A DNA stretch of 64,000 nt from Maea johnstoni. Lineage: Eukaryota; Annelida; Polychaeta; Spionida; Magelonidae. Below, one piece after another: positions 60,848 to 64,000 of the stretch. Position 1 is the stretch's first letter; each line of letters opens with the position of its first letter. The notes beneath the pieces were generated by a model, which was not told where the DNA came from, ran no database searches, and saw only the letters and a program-made list of their open reading frames with translations. The stretch is from NCBI GenBank assembly GCA_963942565.1, contig OZ012686.1, forward strand, positions 27,306,308 through 27,370,307, in the 5' to 3' direction. A program made the position numbers and the translations under genes.

Positions 60848-62040
60848 GTAATGGGGTTGCGTCCTAAGCCTGAGATTGCTGTTGTAGTCATTTGAGTTTC
60901 TTGTTTAGTTTGACATGATATTTCCTTTATAAAACAGGGCTCAGAATGAATTAGTTTCCCACAGAAAAAAGAGGTTCTGGTAATCAATTGTCTTAGAGCA
61001 AAGAAATATTTCTAAATTTATGAGAATTTACAGTAGCATCCATTCTGAGCCCTCAAAGCATGATGCAGTGGAATGAACTCATTATTGACATTATGACATC
61101 CTAGTTTGCTTACTAAATATGCATCTGTTATTGTGATATGTAAGGTGGAATGGCAGATGTGTTCCAAACATTTTTTTAGCTTTCTTGAGTATTTCTCCAG
61201 GAACCAAGTCAGTTTAGTAAAAAGTACTTTTTGGGTTTTTGTACTTTCACTATTTCTAACTGATAGATAAAGATATTTTATGAAAGTTGTCCTCTGTATC
61301 GCAATGAATAAGAAATGTATTTGAATAAGAATGTAATCAGATCAACAACTTCAAATATTTGATACTCCTCCGAATTTGTACTTTATCACCAAATTTTACT
61401 GAAAAGCATTAGATCATTTAAAGGCTAATACGACAACCGTGAGCATAATTTGGTTAGACATGAACCCGCTAGTGTTGTATGAATGTTTTTCTTTGCTTCG
61501 ACACACCTAAGTGTAGTTTTGCCATATTCCGTGCTTACAACTCTGAAGTCTTGTGATGGAAGGGCAGCCTTGTAAAGATCAGCCATTCCAGACCTGTAAC
61601 TGAAAATTATTAGGCTTCGATAACTAGGAATTGTTTTGCTTGAGGTTTGAAATTGTCAGAGAGCACTATAGTAACAGTATATGGAAGTGATTGGGAACAT
61701 AGTCAACATACTATTGCATTTTTAAATGCTCAGTGGCTTATTCTCATTCCTGACATGCCAATCAACTCTGCTTATGAGTTAGCTTTGCTTTTTGCCAAAA
61801 AAGAATGTCTCAGGATTTTTGCATCTGAAAAATATGTACCCAATCACACTAGTACAACACGTTACTTTACTTAGTTCCATATATGCTCAAAAGGGGGCAA
61901 CCAAAAATGGATTGATTTAGTCAGTGTCCACCCATGGCTCCATCTATATTTGGTCCTTAGTAACTATGGCATTGATACGAAATAATAAACAAGTTCAGAA
62001 AAGAAGAGAATGGGATATAATCATTTCCTAGACTAGAAGC
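60848..62040. other. no gene supported
   Basis: A 75-codon frame at 61647-61874 reads fairly like protein (STIVTVYGSDWEHSQ) but I recognise no family and see no splice support. The rest is intron-like. Confidence 0.35.
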
Positions 62041-62205
62041 ACGAATGACGATCCACTGGGTACGCAACCGGCAGGTCTCCCTGAACAACCTGGCTGTGGC
62101 GAATAGCCCAAAAGTTGCGTTCTGCACATGTTGGTGTGCAACTTTCTCTGTAATGTAAACGATAGGAGAGCCGTCATTAGTCTTTGTCTCCTAGTGAGGT
62201 CACAC
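62041..62205. repeat. dispersed repeat F, copy 2
   Basis: Shares ordered words with 26571-26752 (GCAACCGGCAGGTCTC, TTGCGTTCTG, GTCTCCTAGTGAGGTCACAC). Confidence 0.6.
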
Positions 62206-62732
62206 TTAGGCCAGATTGGATACCCGTGGCACAGCCAGGTCTTCACTATAGCGCATATGGTAATTGGTCCCTTGCTACCTATCCATTGTTTTACTCATCT
62301 AAGCTAGACACTAGTCTACTTATGAGTCATGGATGCTAGTCTGCATTTGGCTTACACTGGCATTTTGTGATGTATTGATGAATAATATATGTGCGACCTA
62401 GATAAACAAAAACTCACTACAGCAGAAAAATATCCTGATGAGTTCATATGATCTCAGGTAAATATATGCTTTAAAGAGTTTTACATATTCCTGTAGAGCA
62501 CTGTTCCAGCATAACTATTGGGTTTGACCTTTAAGATCTGTGAGATGGACATGGATGAATTGTGCTAAAAGTAACAGTTGGGTATTAATTTCTGAATATG
62601 GCAAATGTGCTTATTGATTGAACAGTAGCATGTCATGTTTAAAGGAAGCAGGGGTTCTATTACGTTTAATTATATTTGAAGGTAGAAAGTCCCTCATTCT
62701 GTTACCTAGTGTGTTGAATGGAAGGGTAGACC
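62206..62732. other. no gene seen
   Basis: AT-rich, probably intron. TGATCTCAG|GTAAAT at about 62450-62463 is a donor-like string with no usable upstream exon in phase. Confidence 0.4.
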
Positions 62733-62934
62733 TTAACCCTTATGCTGCTGGTGGCTAATTTGGTCAATAAAATATGGAAAAAAAAACTGAAAAATGACTG
62801 AAACCCTGGCACATGGGTACTTATCTGATAGTACTCAGCGAGAGCTATACAATGAATACCATCATGACAGGGTCATTAAAATCTTTGCGTCTTTGTGCTT
62901 TGGACGAAAGTAGCTTTAGCATTTGAAGGGTTAA
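62733..62934 (+). mobile_element. MITE family A
   Basis: TTAACCCTTATGCTGCTGGT to TAGCATTTGAAGGGTTAA, TTAA on both sides; about 10 bp missing in the middle. Confidence 0.88.
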
Positions 62935-63476
62935 TGGATGTCTTCCGTTAAAAATAAGTTTGTTAAAGTTAATCTTTTGAATTTGAGTGAACACTAAGGA
63001 AGCTACCTGAACATAAAGCCATTGGTAATAAAATTACAAAGAAATTCCTAAACTGAGGATCTACCTGAAGCAATCCTTGAACTTTGTGTCTCTATGCAGT
63101 GGTGCACAGGCGTTACAATGCTGTAACATTTACCTGTCGCTTGTTGAGCGCTGACTAATATAACAGTTGGCTGCACTCCAATATGACTTACATAATGGGA
63201 GCTGCTTACAGCTCCCTCCCTGTTCCTTACTATGGGTTTGTTTACTCAGACCCTTGACACATCCGGTTGTGGGTATCTTAGTAACACACACAACCCCTCA
63301 ACCCCTGACTGGGGTAGAAAAACTAGGATACTTCGGAGGCTGCCTTAGGACCTGGAAGGCATGGGTATGTTTTTAGTAGGGTGTAGAGGGATTTTGAGAT
63401 ATGGTTTCACAGTAAGAGATACTTTATCAGCATAAGTCTTAGTATACTTGAGATTCCCCACTTATAGGACTATAGA
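62935..63476. other. no gene seen
   Basis: No exon or repeat recognised. Confidence 0.4.
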
Positions 63477-63748
63477 AGCCTAGGTTTCTAGGCTGTCATG
63501 TATACTTTCTATCATGTTTTTCTGTTAGCAGGCACCAAATATTCTAGGTGGCCAATTTAGTTCTATAGTGGTCAATTTAGTTCACACTACACTCACCAGG
63601 TGAGTAGAGGATTCAGTTTGAGAAAGCTTAAAATCTCTAGAGATAGGACCAGGTGGTGCCATCTATCTACCATTCCTGGTACTACACCACACTGCTTGGT
63701 CAGCACAGAAGGGAATGTCAACTTTTTAGGGACTAGGAACCTAGTCTA
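63477..63748. repeat. dispersed repeat E, copy 2
   Basis: AGCCTAGGTTTCTAGGCT at the left, GACTAGGAACCTAGTC at the right, with an interior like 17661-17912 plus a short internal duplication (GGCCAATTTAGTT and GGTCAATTTAGTT). Confidence 0.78.
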
Positions 63749-64000
63749 GGACTTTAGTAGATATTTGATATTCTGTGAAAATAAAGACAAAGAGGTAAGG
63801 ATGGGTAAGCTGACATCATAGGGTCCACTTTAGCCTAGCTATTGGGTGTTACAGTGTTTTACCATATTGTTTAAAAATCTATGTCTGCATGTATCCACAA
63901 GGGATGACATCTATGCTGTCCAGGGAGTCAGGCTAGGTCCACGCCCACCTGTACTCTTACTATAAAGATAGTCCACACCTTGAGGAGGTCAACTGTCTAG
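63749..64000. other. no gene seen; repeat-like text
   Basis: CCACAAGGGATGACATCTA and AGTCAGGCTAGG near 63895-63935 resemble sequence at 12680-12720 and 40130-40170, so another dispersed repeat is likely. The gene's remaining exons are expected downstream. Confidence 0.4.

Noticed and set aside
61647-61874. 75-codon frame with ordinary amino-acid composition
   Set aside because: No family recognised, AT-rich like its surroundings, and it does not join the host gene in a supported way.

Overview
The window is AT-rich, intron-rich metazoan DNA. It is crowded with long (CT)n/(GA)n, (AT)n and (ATT)n microsatellites, short non-autonomous transposons and local tandem duplications, and has one 200-base assembly gap. 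One host gene is recognisable. Its protein resembles vertebrate WDR62 in some stretches and MAPKBP1 in others, as expected of the single gene that precedes the vertebrate duplication. With the repeat content this suggests a non-vertebrate animal, perhaps a marine deuterostome such as an echinoderm, but the species is not fixed by the sequence.

Layout. Bases 1-27660 hold no coding exon I can support. They contain TTAA-bounded and hAT-like MITEs, dispersed repeats, microsatellites and an E-box cluster at 24539-24804. From 27661 to at least 59425 (probably 60847) lie 19 well-supported plus-strand exons, one probable 12-base microexon and one possible further exon of the WDR62/MAPKBP1 gene. Splice phases agree at every junction and give about 960 codons. 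The 5' exon(s), with the start codon, and the 3' end are not seen. The first 5' kb between visible exons 1 and 2 contain a CpG-rich block (about 29440-31520) with a 237-bp tandem repeat, a perfect 52-bp inverted repeat and a structured stretch I cannot name. The third intron (12.6 kb) holds a 29-bp minisatellite and many MITEs. Downstream introns are shorter.

Function. The encoded protein is a scaffold built of two WD40 beta-propellers followed by an acidic, probably disordered tail. In vertebrates WDR62 and MAPKBP1 bind JNK-pathway kinases and act at spindle poles and cilia. The C-terminal kinase-binding region would lie beyond the last visible exon.

Most unusual features. Three introns carry tandem duplications that copy a splice junction of this gene (a triplicated acceptor at exon 8, a copied donor after exon 11, a copied acceptor before exon 16). 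The hAT-like MITE families share TCTTAGCCAG- or GGGCTCGA-type ends but each repeats its own internal word. A swarm of about 20 TTAACCC...GGGTTAA MITEs includes copies within tens of bases of splice sites. No virus-derived element, LINE reverse transcriptase, rRNA or confident tRNA gene was seen.
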